A DNA stretch of 44,352 bases from Paracoccus sp. (in: a-proteobacteria) (GTDB lineage: Bacteria > Pseudomonadota > Alphaproteobacteria > Rhodobacterales > Rhodobacteraceae). The translations under genes were made by a program, and so were the position numbers. The notes beneath the pieces are model-generated. The model did not search any database and was not told the DNA's origin. It saw only the letters and a program-made list of their open reading frames with translations. Below, piece after piece: positions 26,433-35,417 of the stretch (its first letter is position 1; each line of letters opens with the position of its first letter). The stretch covers positions 90,243-134,594 of the forward strand of contig NZ_JAUNPC010000001.1 of assembly GCF_030536915.1 (NCBI RefSeq), in the 5' to 3' direction.

Positions 26433-27686
26433 ATGAAAATGGTCGTGGCGGCCTTCGCCCTCGCCCTGATCGCCCCTGTTCCCGCCGCTGCGCAGGCGCC
26501 GGGTTCCGGGCCGGGCGCGCCGCAGGGCCCGCGCGAGGTCGGCGTCACCACCCTTCAGCGCGACACGGTGCCGGTGACCGTCACCCTGCCCGGCCGCGCG
26601 GTGGCTTATCAGGAAACCGGCATCCGCCCGCAGGTGGGCGGCGAGATCGTCGAGATCGCCTATCAGCCCGGCATCTCGGTCGAGGCGGGGACCGTTCTTT
26701 TCCGGCTGAACGACGACCAGCTTGCCGCCACGCTCTCGGCCGCCGAGGCCGCGGTGATCAGCGCCGAGGCTGCCGTCCAGGGCGCCACCGCCACCGTCAA
26801 CCGCTATGACCGCCTGCAGGGCAGCGGCGTCAGCCGGGCCGAGCTTGAAACCGTGCAGGTCGCGCTGGCCAATGCCCGCGCCAGCCTTGCGGCGGCCGAG
26901 GCCGAACGCGCGCTGGCCCAGCTTGCCGTGGACCGGACCGAGATCCGCAGCCCCATCGACGGCGTGCCCGACATCGCCAATGTCTCGATCGGCGATCTCG
27001 TCACCGCCAACCAGGGCGATGTGCTGACCACCGTCACGCAGATCGATCCGATCTACGTCGATGTCTCGGATTCCCGCGCCCGCATCCTGCGCAACCGCGA
27101 GCAGCGGGCGCAGGGCCGGATGGTCCGGGTCGAGGGGCGCGAGGCCGAGCTGATCTTGGAAACCGGGCAGGTCTATCCCGAGGCCGGGCGCTTCGTCGCG
27201 CCGGGGCGCGAGGTCTCTCCCACCACCGGCACCGTCCCCTTCCGGCTGGAGTTCCCGAATCCCCACCGCCTGATCCTGCCGGGGCAGTTCGTGCGCGTGC
27301 AGATGACCGTCGGCGCGGTCGAGGGGGTGCTGGTCCCGCAGGGTCCGACGCGGCGATCCGCCGTGGGCCAGTTGACGGCCTTTGTCGCCCGCGAGGGCCG
27401 CGCGGTCGAGGTCGTGCTGACCGAGGCCGGGACCCATGAAAGCAACTGGATCGTGATCGATGGCGTCGAGGCAGGCGACCTGCTGATTCTCGACGGGCTG
27501 ACCAACCTGAACGACGGCGACGAGATCACCACCATTCCCGTCACCATCGACCCCGAGGGCGTGGTGCGCGAGGTCCCCGGACCCGAGGCCACCGCCTTCC
27601 AGACCGCCCCGGCATCGGGCGAGGTTGCGCCCGTGCCGGCGGTGGCGGCCGCTCCGGCCCCGCGCCCCGCCGGCGTTGCCAACTGA
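26433..27686 (+). CDS. RND efflux periplasmic adaptor subunit
   Basis: A 417-residue membrane-fusion protein of the AcrA/MexA class that links the inner-membrane RND pump to an outer-membrane channel. Seen: a signal peptide MKMVVAAFALALIAPVPAAAQA, a lipoyl half with IRPQVGGEIVEIAYQPGISVEAG, an Ala-rich coiled-coil hairpin (about 105-165), the second lipoyl half AVDRTEIRSPIDGVPDIANVSIGD, and beta-barrel and membrane-proximal domains. A Pro/Ala tail ends it. I chose the ATG at 26433, which follows AAGGCGG and starts the signal peptide; in-frame ATGs at 26364 and 26376 would add a basic leader. It overlaps the pump gene by one base (TGATG). Confidence 0.9.
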   Translation: MKMVVAAFALALIAPVPAAAQAPGSGPGAPQGPREVGVTTLQRDTVPVTVTLPGRAVAYQETGIRPQVGGEIVEIAYQPGISVEAGTVLFRLNDDQLAATLSAAEAAVISAEAAVQGATATVNRYDRLQGSGVSRAELETVQVALANARASLAAAEAERALAQLAVDRTEIRSPIDGVPDIANVSIGDLVTANQGDVLTTVTQIDPIYVDVSDSRARILRNREQRAQGRMVRVEGREAELILETGQVYPEAGRFVAPGREVSPTTGTVPFRLEFPNPHRLILPGQFVRVQMTVGAVEGVLVPQGPTRRSAVGQLTAFVAREGRAVEVVLTEAGTHESNWIVIDGVEAGDLLILDGLTNLNDGDEITTIPVTIDPEGVVREVPGPEATAFQTAPASGEVAPVPAVAAAPAPRPAGVAN

Positions 27687-30600
27687 TGGCGCAGTTCTTC
27701 ATCCATCGCCCGGTCTTCGCCTGGGTGCTGGCGATCGTGACGATGCTGGCCGGGGTCTGGGGGCTGCTGAGCCTGCCCGTGTCCCAATATCCCGACATCG
27801 CACCGACGACGATCCGCATCTCGGCCAGCTATCCCGGCGCGACCGCCGAGGCGGTGCAGAACTCGGTCACGACGCAGATCGAGGACACGCTGACCGGGCT
27901 GGAGGGCCTGCTTTATTTCGAATCCTCGTCCTTCCGGGGTCGGTCCTCGCTGACCCTGACCTTCGACGACAGCGTGGACCCCACGGATGCCCTGAACGAC
28001 GTGCAGTCGCGGGTCCGCAGCGTCGAATCGCGCCTGCCCTCGGCGGTGCAGTCGGACGGGGTGTCGGTCACGCGCTCGACCTCGTCGATCCTGATGGTGG
28101 GGTCGCTGGTCTCGACCGACGGGCGCTATTCCACGGTCGAACTGGGCAACCTGCTGGAGGAGGTCGTGGAAGGCCCGGTCAAGCGCGTGGACGGGGTGGG
28201 CGGCATCGACATCTTCGGCTCGGGCTATGCCATGCGGATCTGGCTGGACCCGCTTCGGCTCGCGCAGTTCCAGTTGACGCCCTCGGACATCACGGCGGCG
28301 GTGGCGGAACAGAACTCGACCGTCTCGGTCGGCTCGCTCGGCAGCCAGCCGGTGGTGCCGGGCCAGCAGTTCACCGCCACCATGACCGCGCAGAGCCAAT
28401 TGACCAGCGCCGACGATTTCCGCCGCATCCTGCTGCGGACCGGCGCCGACGGCTCGAACGTCTGGCTGGGCGACGTGGCCGAGATCGAGATCGGTCAGGA
28501 AGCCTATGGCGCCAACAGCCGCTTCAACGGCGCCAATGCCTCGGGCTTCGGGGTGAACCTGGAAACCGGCGCCAACGCCGTGGACACCGCCGCGGGTGTG
28601 CGGGCGGTGCTGGAGGGGCTGCAGCCCGCCCTGCCGGACGGGGTGGAACTGCGGGTCGCCTATGACACCTCGCCCTTTGTCGAGCAGTCGATCGAGAAGG
28701 TCTACCACACGCTGCTGGAAGCCATCGTCCTGGTCATCGCGGTGATCCTGGTCTTCCTGCAAAGCTGGCGGGCGACGATCATCCCGGTGGTCGTGGTGCC
28801 CGTGGTGCTGCTGGGCACCTTCGCCGTGCTGTTCGCCTTCGGCTACACGATCAACACCCTGACCATGTTCGCCATGGTGCTGGCGATCGGCCTGCTGGTG
28901 GACGATGCCATCGTCGTGGTGGAAAACGTGGAACGCATCATGCGCGAGGACGGTCTCGACCCCGTCCGGGCGACCGAGGTGGGGATGCGCCAGATCACCG
29001 GCGCGCTGATCGGCATCGCGGTGGTGCTGTCGGCGGTGTTCCTGCCGATGGCCTTCATGGCCGGCTCGACCGGTGTGGTCTATCGGCAGTTCTCGGTCAC
29101 GATCATTACTGCGATGATGCTGTCGCTGGCGGCGGCCCTGATCCTGACGCCGTCCCAGACCGCGACGCTGTTGCGCCCCCATCACGGACCGCCACGCTTC
29201 GCGCCCGCGCGCTGGTTCAACCGCGGCTTCGACCGGGCGACCGACTGGTACACGCGGGTCATCGCCCGCACCGTGCGCCACCCGCTGCTGGTGGTGCTGC
29301 TGCTGGCCGTCATCAGCGTCGTGGTCTGGCAGCTTTTCACGCGGATGAACTCGACCTTCCTGCCGACCGAGGATCAGGGCGTGCTGATGGCCCAGATCAA
29401 CCTGTCGGAAGGCTCGACCACCCAGCAGACGCTGGCCGTGGTCGAGGAGATCGAAACCTACCTGCTGAACGAGGAACCCGCCGTCGCCTCGACTTTCGGC
29501 GCCCTGGGCTTCGGCTTCTCGGGAACCGGGCAGGGGCGGGCCACCTTGTTCGTGCGGCTCAAAGGCTTCGACGAGCGTGGCGACCCCGAGCTTTCGGCCC
29601 AGGCCCTTGTCCAGCGCGCCACCGAGCGTTTCGCCAACCATCGCGCAGGCCGCATCAACTTCGTCCAGCCGCCGCCGATCCAGGGGCTTGGCAACAGCGC
29701 CGGCTTCCAGATGTTCCTGATCGACCAGTCGGCCCAGGGCACGGCCGCGCTGCGCGAGGCCGCGCAGGCGCTGGAGGAGGCAGCCAACGACCACCCGCAA
29801 CTGGCCAACGTCCGCAGTTCGGGGGACGAGGATACCGCCGCGCTCAGGCTCGACATCGACCCCCAGCGGGCCGAGGCGCTGGGGCTCAGCCTCTCCGAGG
29901 TGAACGGGATGCTGGCCACGATCTTCTCGGGGCGCGAGGTCAACGACTTCGCCATGGGCGCCACCCTGCGCCCGGTGATCGTGCAGGCGGGGGCCGAGTT
30001 CCGCATGCAGCCCGAGAACCTGGAAGACTGGTATGCCCGCAACGCCTCGGGCGAGATGGTCCCCTTCAGCGCCTTCATGTCCACCCGCTGGGAACCGATC
30101 GCCCCGCGGCTGTCGCGCTTCGAGGGCACCAACGCGATCTCGGTTTCCGGCAACGAGGCGCCGGGCGCGACCTCGGGCCAGGCGATGGTCGCGATGGAGG
30201 AACTGGTCGCCCAGATGCCCGGCGGCTATGGCGTGGCCTGGACCGGGCTTGCCTATCAGGAACGCCAGGCGGGCAACCAGGCGCCCTTCCTTTACGCGCT
30301 GTCGGCGCTGGTGGTCTTCCTGTGCCTCGCGGCGCTTTACGAAAGCTGGACGGTGCCCTTCGCGGTGATGCTGTCGGTGCCGGTCGGCATCCTCGGCGCG
30401 GTGCTGGCCGCGCTGATCTTCGGGCAGTCGAACGATGTCTATTTCAAGGTCGGCATCCTCACGACCATCGGCCTTGCGGCCAAGAACGCCATCCTGATCG
30501 TGGAATTCGCCCGCGATCTCGAGGTCGCGGGCCGCAGCACCGTCGATGCCGCCATCGAGGCCGCCAAGCTGCGCCTGCGCCCGATCCTGATGACCTCGCT

Positions 30601-30817
30601 GGCCTTCATCCTGGGCGTGCTGCCGCTGGCGATCGCCTCGGGGGCGGGGGCCGCGGCGCAGAACTCGATCGGGATCGGGGTGATGGGCGGGATGATCTCG
30701 GCCACCTTCCTCGGCATCTTCATGATCCCCGGCCTTTACGTCGCCGTCCGCCGCCTGACCGGCAACCGGCCGCTGGCCGGCACCCATGCGCAGCCCGCAG
30801 GGCAGGCAACTGCATGA
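27686..30817 (+). CDS. RND multidrug efflux pump, AcrB/HAE1 family
   Basis: A 1043-residue inner-membrane proton antiporter, of normal HAE1 length. Seen: the opening FFIHRPVFAWVLAIV, SQYPDIAPTTIRISASYPGA, the proton-relay Asp pair in helix 4 (GLLVDDAIVVVENVER), the partner Lys in helix 10 (GLAAKNAILIVEFARD), and the two periplasmic porter loops between helices 1-2 and 7-8. It probably exports hydrophobic or amphiphilic compounds, but substrates cannot be predicted. No TolC-type channel and no TetR-type regulator lie beside the pair, so the channel must come from elsewhere. A terminator follows within 3 bases. Confidence 0.97.
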   Translation: MAQFFIHRPVFAWVLAIVTMLAGVWGLLSLPVSQYPDIAPTTIRISASYPGATAEAVQNSVTTQIEDTLTGLEGLLYFESSSFRGRSSLTLTFDDSVDPTDALNDVQSRVRSVESRLPSAVQSDGVSVTRSTSSILMVGSLVSTDGRYSTVELGNLLEEVVEGPVKRVDGVGGIDIFGSGYAMRIWLDPLRLAQFQLTPSDITAAVAEQNSTVSVGSLGSQPVVPGQQFTATMTAQSQLTSADDFRRILLRTGADGSNVWLGDVAEIEIGQEAYGANSRFNGANASGFGVNLETGANAVDTAAGVRAVLEGLQPALPDGVELRVAYDTSPFVEQSIEKVYHTLLEAIVLVIAVILVFLQSWRATIIPVVVVPVVLLGTFAVLFAFGYTINTLTMFAMVLAIGLLVDDAIVVVENVERIMREDGLDPVRATEVGMRQITGALIGIAVVLSAVFLPMAFMAGSTGVVYRQFSVTIITAMMLSLAAALILTPSQTATLLRPHHGPPRFAPARWFNRGFDRATDWYTRVIARTVRHPLLVVLLLAVISVVVWQLFTRMNSTFLPTEDQGVLMAQINLSEGSTTQQTLAVVEEIETYLLNEEPAVASTFGALGFGFSGTGQGRATLFVRLKGFDERGDPELSAQALVQRATERFANHRAGRINFVQPPPIQGLGNSAGFQMFLIDQSAQGTAALREAAQALEEAANDHPQLANVRSSGDEDTAALRLDIDPQRAEALGLSLSEVNGMLATIFSGREVNDFAMGATLRPVIVQAGAEFRMQPENLEDWYARNASGEMVPFSAFMSTRWEPIAPRLSRFEGTNAISVSGNEAPGATSGQAMVAMEELVAQMPGGYGVAWTGLAYQERQAGNQAPFLYALSALVVFLCLAALYESWTVPFAVMLSVPVGILGAVLAALIFGQSNDVYFKVGILTTIGLAAKNAILIVEFARDLEVAGRSTVDAAIEAAKLRLRPILMTSLAFILGVLPLAIASGAGAAAQNSIGIGVMGGMISATFLGIFMIPGLYVAVRRLTGNRPLAGTHAQPAGQATA

Positions 30818-30819
30818 GA

Positions 30820-30844
30820 AAAGCCGCCTTGGTGAGGCGGCTTT
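30820..30844. terminator. Bidirectional terminator between RND pump and asd
   Basis: AAAGCCGCCT (30820-30829) pairs with AGGCGGCTTT (30835-30844), loop of 5. T-runs follow on both strands (TTT on plus, TTTT on minus), so it can serve both the pump gene and the convergent asd gene. Confidence 0.8.
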
Positions 30845-30906
30845 GAAGGGTTCGGAACGGGAACCGCCCTTTGCGAACAGTCCGCCGGACCGTTCGCGGA
30901 CGTCCC

Positions 30907-31929
30907 TTATCCTTTCTTCAGGATGCGGTTGCCCAGAAGCTCGGCGATCTGGACCGCGTTCAGGGCCGCCCCTTTCCGCAGGTTGTCGCTGACGCACCAC
31001 AGGTTCAGCCCGTTTTCCACTGTCTGGTCCTGGCGGATGCGGCTGATGTAGGTCGCGTCCTCGCCCGCGGATTCGACCGGGGTGACGTAGCCGCCGGGCT
31101 CGCGCTTGTCGATCACCAGCACGCCCGGCGCCTCGCGCAGAATGTCGCGGGCCTCGTCCTCGTCCAGGAAGTCCTCGAACTCGATGTTGAGCGATTCCGA
31201 ATGGCCGACGAAGACCGGAACCCGCACGCAGGTCGCCGTGACCTTGACCGAGGGGTCGAGGATCTTCTTGGTCTCGGCCACCATCTTCCATTCCTCTTTC
31301 GTCTGGCCGTCCTCCATGAAGACGTCGATCTGGGGAATGACGTTGAAGGCGATCTGGCGCTGGAACTTCTTGGGTTCGACCTCCTGCCCCGGGACATACA
31401 TCCCCTTGGTCTGGGACCAGAGCTCGTCCATGCCGTCCTTGCCCGCGCCCGACACCGACTGGTAGGTGGACACCACCACCCGCTTGATCCGCGCCCGGTC
31501 ATGCAGCGGCTTCAGCGCCACCACCATCTGCGCGGTCGAGCAGTTGGGGTTCGCGATGATCATCTTGTTGCGGTAATCCTCGATCGCGTCGGCGTTCACC
31601 TCGGGCACGATCAGCGGGATCGCGGGGTCGTAGCGGTAGAGCGACGAGTTGTCGATCACCACGCAGCCCTGGCTGGCGGCGATGGGGGCGTATTTCTTCG
31701 TGGCCTCGGACCCGATGGCGAACAGCGCCATGTCGTAGCCGGAAAAGTCGAAGCCCTCGATGTCCTTGGTCTTGAGCGTCTTGTCGCCGAAGCTGACCTC
31801 GGTGCCAAGGCTCCGGCGCGAGGCCAGAGCCACCACCTCATCGGCAGGAAACTGGCGCTCGGCCAGGATGCTCAGCATTTCGCGGCCCACGTTCCCCGTG
31901 GCCCCCGCGACGACGATCTTGTAGCCCAT
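30907..31929 (-). CDS. asd: Aspartate-semialdehyde dehydrogenase
   Basis: A 340-residue enzyme that reduces aspartyl-phosphate to aspartate semialdehyde in the pathway to lysine/diaminopimelate, threonine and methionine. Seen: the NADP-binding VVAGATGNVGREMLSIL (6-22), the catalytic Cys in IIANPNCSTAQMV, the substrate block STYQSVSGAGKDGMDEL, and the catalytic His in RVPVFVGHSESLNIEF. The ATG at 31927-31929 follows AAAGGGACG; the frame is open upstream but codes no conserved sequence. Single gene, convergent with the RND pump. Confidence 0.97.
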   Translation of the reverse strand: MGYKIVVAGATGNVGREMLSILAERQFPADEVVALASRRSLGTEVSFGDKTLKTKDIEGFDFSGYDMALFAIGSEATKKYAPIAASQGCVVIDNSSLYRYDPAIPLIVPEVNADAIEDYRNKMIIANPNCSTAQMVVALKPLHDRARIKRVVVSTYQSVSGAGKDGMDELWSQTKGMYVPGQEVEPKKFQRQIAFNVIPQIDVFMEDGQTKEEWKMVAETKKILDPSVKVTATCVRVPVFVGHSESLNIEFEDFLDEDEARDILREAPGVLVIDKREPGGYVTPVESAGEDATYISRIRQDQTVENGLNLWCVSDNLRKGAALNAVQIAELLGNRILKKG

Positions 31930-32089
31930 CGACGTCCCTTTCACGAACAAGACGGCGGGGCATAGCTGATAATGCGGGCGAAGTGAAGGCTGCGCGGGTG
32001 CAATGGGTATTTGGGCCAGAAAGAAGCCGCCGGTCTTCCTTTCCAGCCCGGATAGCCGCAGAAACTGTGTCGCAGGACAGGAGATGCCG

Positions 32090-33478
32090 ATGACCGAGCC
32101 CGAGTTCGCCCCCGCCGATGCCGAAAGCCGCCCGCTGTGGCTGGTCCCCCAGGGTGATGACGGCCCGGTCTGGCCCGAGGGCATGGACGCGGGTTTTGCC
32201 AAGGCGTCCGGCTTTACCGCCAATCCGGGCCAGATCTGCCTGCTGCCGGGAGAGGGTGGGGTATCGGGGGCGTTGTTCGGCATCGGCAAGCCCGCCACCC
32301 CCGCCGACCGCCCGGCGCGCGAACGCTTCCCGCTGGCCCGTGCCGCTGAGGGGCTGCCCGAGGGCGCGTGGCATCTGGAGGGTGCGCCCGACAGCTATGA
32401 TCTGACGCATGGGGCGCTCGGCTGGCTGTTCGCTCAATATCGCTTCGCCCGCTACAAGAAGGCCGAGCCGCCGAAGGCCCGGCTGGTCTGCCCTGAGGGC
32501 GTGGACTGCGAGGCCGTGCTGGCGATGGCGGCGGGCGAGTATCTGGCCCGCGACCTCATCAACACGCCCGCCTCCGACATGGGTCCGGCCGATCTGGAAG
32601 CCGCCGCCCGTGACTTGGCCGCCCGGCACGGCGCCTCTGTGGATGTGATCACGGGCGAGGCGCTGGCCGAGGGCTTCCCCATGATCCACGCCGTCGGTCG
32701 CGCGGCTGGGCCGGGCCGCGCCCCGCGGCTGATCGACCTGCGCTTTCCGGGCGAGGGGCCTGCGCTCACGCTGGTCGGCAAGGGGGTCTGCTTCGACACC
32801 GGGGGACTGGACATCAAGCCCTCGGCCTCGATGCTGATCATGAAGAAGGACATGGGCGGGGCCGCGAATGTCCTGGGCCTGGCCGAGACGCTGGCACGGC
32901 TGGGCCGCGCAGGCGGGCTGCGGGTGCTGGTGCCGGCGGTGGAGAACGCGGTCGCGGGCGACAGCTTCCGCCCCGGCGACGTGCTGGCCAGCCGCAAGGG
33001 CCTGACGGTCGAGGTCAACAACACCGACGCCGAGGGCCGCCTGGTCCTGGCCGACGCGCTGGCCTATGCCGCCGAGGAAAGCCCGGGCCTGCTGCTGTCC
33101 ATGGCCACACTGACCGGGGCCGCGCGAGTGGCCCTCGGCCCTGACCTGCCGCCCTTCTTCTGCGACGACGACGCGGTGGCCGAGGCGCTGTATCAGGCGG
33201 GCCGCGACCATGCCGACCCGGTCTGGCGGATGCCCTTCTGGGAGCCCTACGAATCCATGATCGAGCCCGCCATTGCGGACCTCGACAACGCCCCTTCGGG
33301 CGGCTTCGCGGGGGCGATCACCGCCGCGCTGTTCCTGCGCCGCTTTACCGGCGGGGCGGGAGTCTACGCGCATTTCGACATCTACGGCTGGCAGCCCGCG
33401 GCGGCGCCGGGGCGGCCCAAGGGCGGCGTCGGGCAGGGGATGCGCGCGATTCTGCACGCGCTGCCGACCATCGCCTGA
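32090..33478 (+). CDS. M17-family leucyl aminopeptidase
   Basis: A 462-residue cytosolic metallo-aminopeptidase of family M17. Seen: the Lys-containing metal site LVGKGVCFDTGGLDIKP, MKKDMGGAANVLG, the family signature NNTDAEGRLVLADAL, and LSMATLTGAARVALG. The N-terminal domain is shorter and less conserved than E. coli PepA, as in the PepB-like alphaproteobacterial branch. The ATG at 32090 lies 6 bases after AGGAG; one two codons earlier would overlap the ribosome site. The stop shares its A with the ATG of the NlpC/P60 gene (TGATG). Confidence 0.95.
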   Translation: MTEPEFAPADAESRPLWLVPQGDDGPVWPEGMDAGFAKASGFTANPGQICLLPGEGGVSGALFGIGKPATPADRPARERFPLARAAEGLPEGAWHLEGAPDSYDLTHGALGWLFAQYRFARYKKAEPPKARLVCPEGVDCEAVLAMAAGEYLARDLINTPASDMGPADLEAAARDLAARHGASVDVITGEALAEGFPMIHAVGRAAGPGRAPRLIDLRFPGEGPALTLVGKGVCFDTGGLDIKPSASMLIMKKDMGGAANVLGLAETLARLGRAGGLRVLVPAVENAVAGDSFRPGDVLASRKGLTVEVNNTDAEGRLVLADALAYAAEESPGLLLSMATLTGAARVALGPDLPPFFCDDDAVAEALYQAGRDHADPVWRMPFWEPYESMIEPAIADLDNAPSGGFAGAITAALFLRRFTGGAGVYAHFDIYGWQPAAAPGRPKGGVGQGMRAILHALPTIA

Positions 33479-34294
33479 TGGACCGCCGCCTGACCCCCGC
33501 CACCGACCGTGTGGCCCTGCGCGGATCGGGGGTCGCGCGGGAGACGCTGACCGATGGCCGGCCGATGCGGCTGGCCGCTCCGCTGGCCGACCTGCTGCGC
33601 GCGCCCGAGGGCGCCCGGGACCGCCAGCTTCTGCACGGCGCCGACGTCACACTGATCGAGGAACGCGACGGCTGGGGCTTCGTGCAGGCAGCGGCGGACG
33701 GCTATTGCGGCTGGGTGGCGCTGTCCGCGCTGACCGCGGAACGCCCCGCAATCAGCCATCGCGTGACGGCAGCGGCCCGCGCCCGACTTCAAGCAGCCCG
33801 AACGGGGCAGCCTGTCCATGGGCGCACGGCTGGCGGTCACGGGCACCGAGGGCCGCTTTGCGCGACTGGCGGACGGCCTCCTCGTGCCGCTCCAGCACAT
33901 CTCGGACCATCCTGCCGATGACCCGGCCGAGGTCGCCCTGCGCCTTCTCGGCACGCCCTACCTGTGGGGCGGGAACAGCCGCTGGGGCATCGACTGCTCG
34001 GGGCTGGCGCAAGCGGCGTTGCACGGGGCGGGGATCGCCTGTCCCGGCGACAGCGACCTGCAGCGCGAGGCCTTTCCTGAAACCGAGACGATCCAGCGCG
34101 GCGACCTGCTGTTCTGGCCGGGCCATGTGGCGCTGGCGCTGGACGCCCGGACGATGGTCCACGCGACCGCCTGGACCATGTCGGTCATCACCGAAAACAT
34201 CGCCGCCGCCATCGCCCGCATCGATGCCGCTGGCGACGGCCCCTTCCTTGGCGCTCGCCGTCCGCGTCTGGACGACCGCATCGCCTTTCCGTAA
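33478..34294 (+). pseudogene. NlpC/P60 cell-wall hydrolase, frameshifted
   Basis: Two overlapping frames encode the halves of one NlpC/P60 endopeptidase that would cleave peptide bonds in peptidoglycan. Frame 1 (33478-33921) gives the N-terminal SH3-like part (RQLLHGADVTLIEERDGWGFVQAAADGY) up to HRVTAA. The other frame resumes as PDFKQPERGSLSMGARLAVTG and contains the catalytic domain: TPYLWGGNSRWGIDCSGLAQ with the nucleophile Cys, and GDLLFWPGHVALALD with the His. The break lies near 33768-33790. A stop (TGA) lies just upstream in the second frame, so no simple readthrough joins them. A few residues also seem missing, which suggests a small deletion. It may be a sequencing error or a true loss. 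Confidence 0.82.
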
Positions 34295-34355
34295 CTGTCG
34301 CGCAGCATGGACGAATGGCCCGCCGCGGGCCGGCGGCAGCAGGAGGAGGGGTCTG

Positions 34356-35417
34356 ATGGTGCATCTCTGGGTCCGGGCGGAAAGCCGCCCCAACGAGGAC
34401 AGGGTCGGCATCACCCCCGAGGGCGTGCGCGACCTGATCCGCCGCGGCTTCCGCGTCACCGTCGAGGACAGCCCCCGCCGCGTGATCCCGACCGCCGACT
34501 ATCGCGCCGCCGGGGCCTCGATCGCGCCTGAAGGGTCGTGGCCTGAGGCGCCCGTGGACGCCATCATCTTCGGCCTGAAGGAACTGCCCGAGGACGGCAA
34601 CCCCCTGATGCACCGCCACATCATGTTCGGCCATGCCTTCAAGGGCCAGCCCGCGGGCGAGGTGCTGCTGCGCCGCTTCCGCGAGGGCGGCGGGCGGCTT
34701 TACGACCTGGAATACCTGCTGGACGACAAGGGCCGCCGCCTTGCGGCCTTCGGCTACTGGGCGGGCTACGCGGGCGCGGCGGTCACGCTGAAGGCCTGGG
34801 CCGCGCAGCAGCGGGGCGAGATCTGCGCGCCTGTCGGCACCTGGCCCGGCAAGGACGCGCTGACGGCGGCGCTGCGGGCGGAACTGGACGGGACCGGCCA
34901 TGCCCGTCCCCGCGCCATCGTCATCGGCGCAAAGGGCCGCGTGGGCAGCGGGGCGGCCGACCTTTGCGCCGAAGTCGGCGTCCGGGTCACCAAATGGGAC
35001 ATGGCGGAAACCGCGCATGGCGGGCCCTTCCCGGAAATCCTGCTGCACGAGGTCTTCCTCAACTGCATCCTCGCGCAGCCCGGCTGCCCGGTCTTCGTCC
35101 CGGAAAGCGCCGTGAACCCCGGCCGCGCCCTGAGGGTCATCGGCGACATCGCCTGCGACCCGACCAGCGCCTTCAATCCGGTCCGCGTCTATGACCGCAC
35201 CACCACATGGGACACGCCTGTGCTGCGGGTGGCGGACAATCCGCCGCTCGATGTCATGGCCATCGATAACCTGCCCTCGATGCTGCCGCGGGAATCGAGC
35301 CTTGACTATGCCGCGCAACTGCTGCCGGTGCTGCGGGCGCTGGACGCCATCGATACCGGCCCCTGGGGCCGCGCCGCCGATATCTGTGACACCCATCTGA
35401 AAGGGCTTGCGCCATGA
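34356..35417 (+). CDS. Saccharopine dehydrogenase, lysine-forming type (Lys1-like)
   Basis: A 353-residue enzyme of the alanine dehydrogenase/saccharopine dehydrogenase (NAD+, L-lysine-forming) family. Seen: the N-terminal WVRAESRPNEDRVGITPEGV, which carries the Arg and Glu of the AlaDH-like substrate site, a conserved FGHAFKGQP block, the Rossmann strand AIVIGAKGRVGSGAADLC, and a C-terminal MAIDNLPSMLPRESSLDYA typical of Lys1. In bacteria such pairs usually run in the lysine-degrading direction (lysine plus 2-oxoglutarate to saccharopine). A strong ribosome site AGGAGGAGG precedes the ATG. The stop overlaps the next gene as ATGA. Confidence 0.88.
   Translation: MVHLWVRAESRPNEDRVGITPEGVRDLIRRGFRVTVEDSPRRVIPTADYRAAGASIAPEGSWPEAPVDAIIFGLKELPEDGNPLMHRHIMFGHAFKGQPAGEVLLRRFREGGGRLYDLEYLLDDKGRRLAAFGYWAGYAGAAVTLKAWAAQQRGEICAPVGTWPGKDALTAALRAELDGTGHARPRAIVIGAKGRVGSGAADLCAEVGVRVTKWDMAETAHGGPFPEILLHEVFLNCILAQPGCPVFVPESAVNPGRALRVIGDIACDPTSAFNPVRVYDRTTTWDTPVLRVADNPPLDVMAIDNLPSMLPRESSLDYAAQLLPVLRALDAIDTGPWGRAADICDTHLKGLAP

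Noticed and set aside
27173..31291. A 1372-codon open frame on the minus strand opposite the RND pump
   Set aside because: It has no family motif, is rich in Arg, Gly, His and Gln, and exactly mirrors the strongly conserved RND gene; such antisense frames are common in GC-rich DNA.
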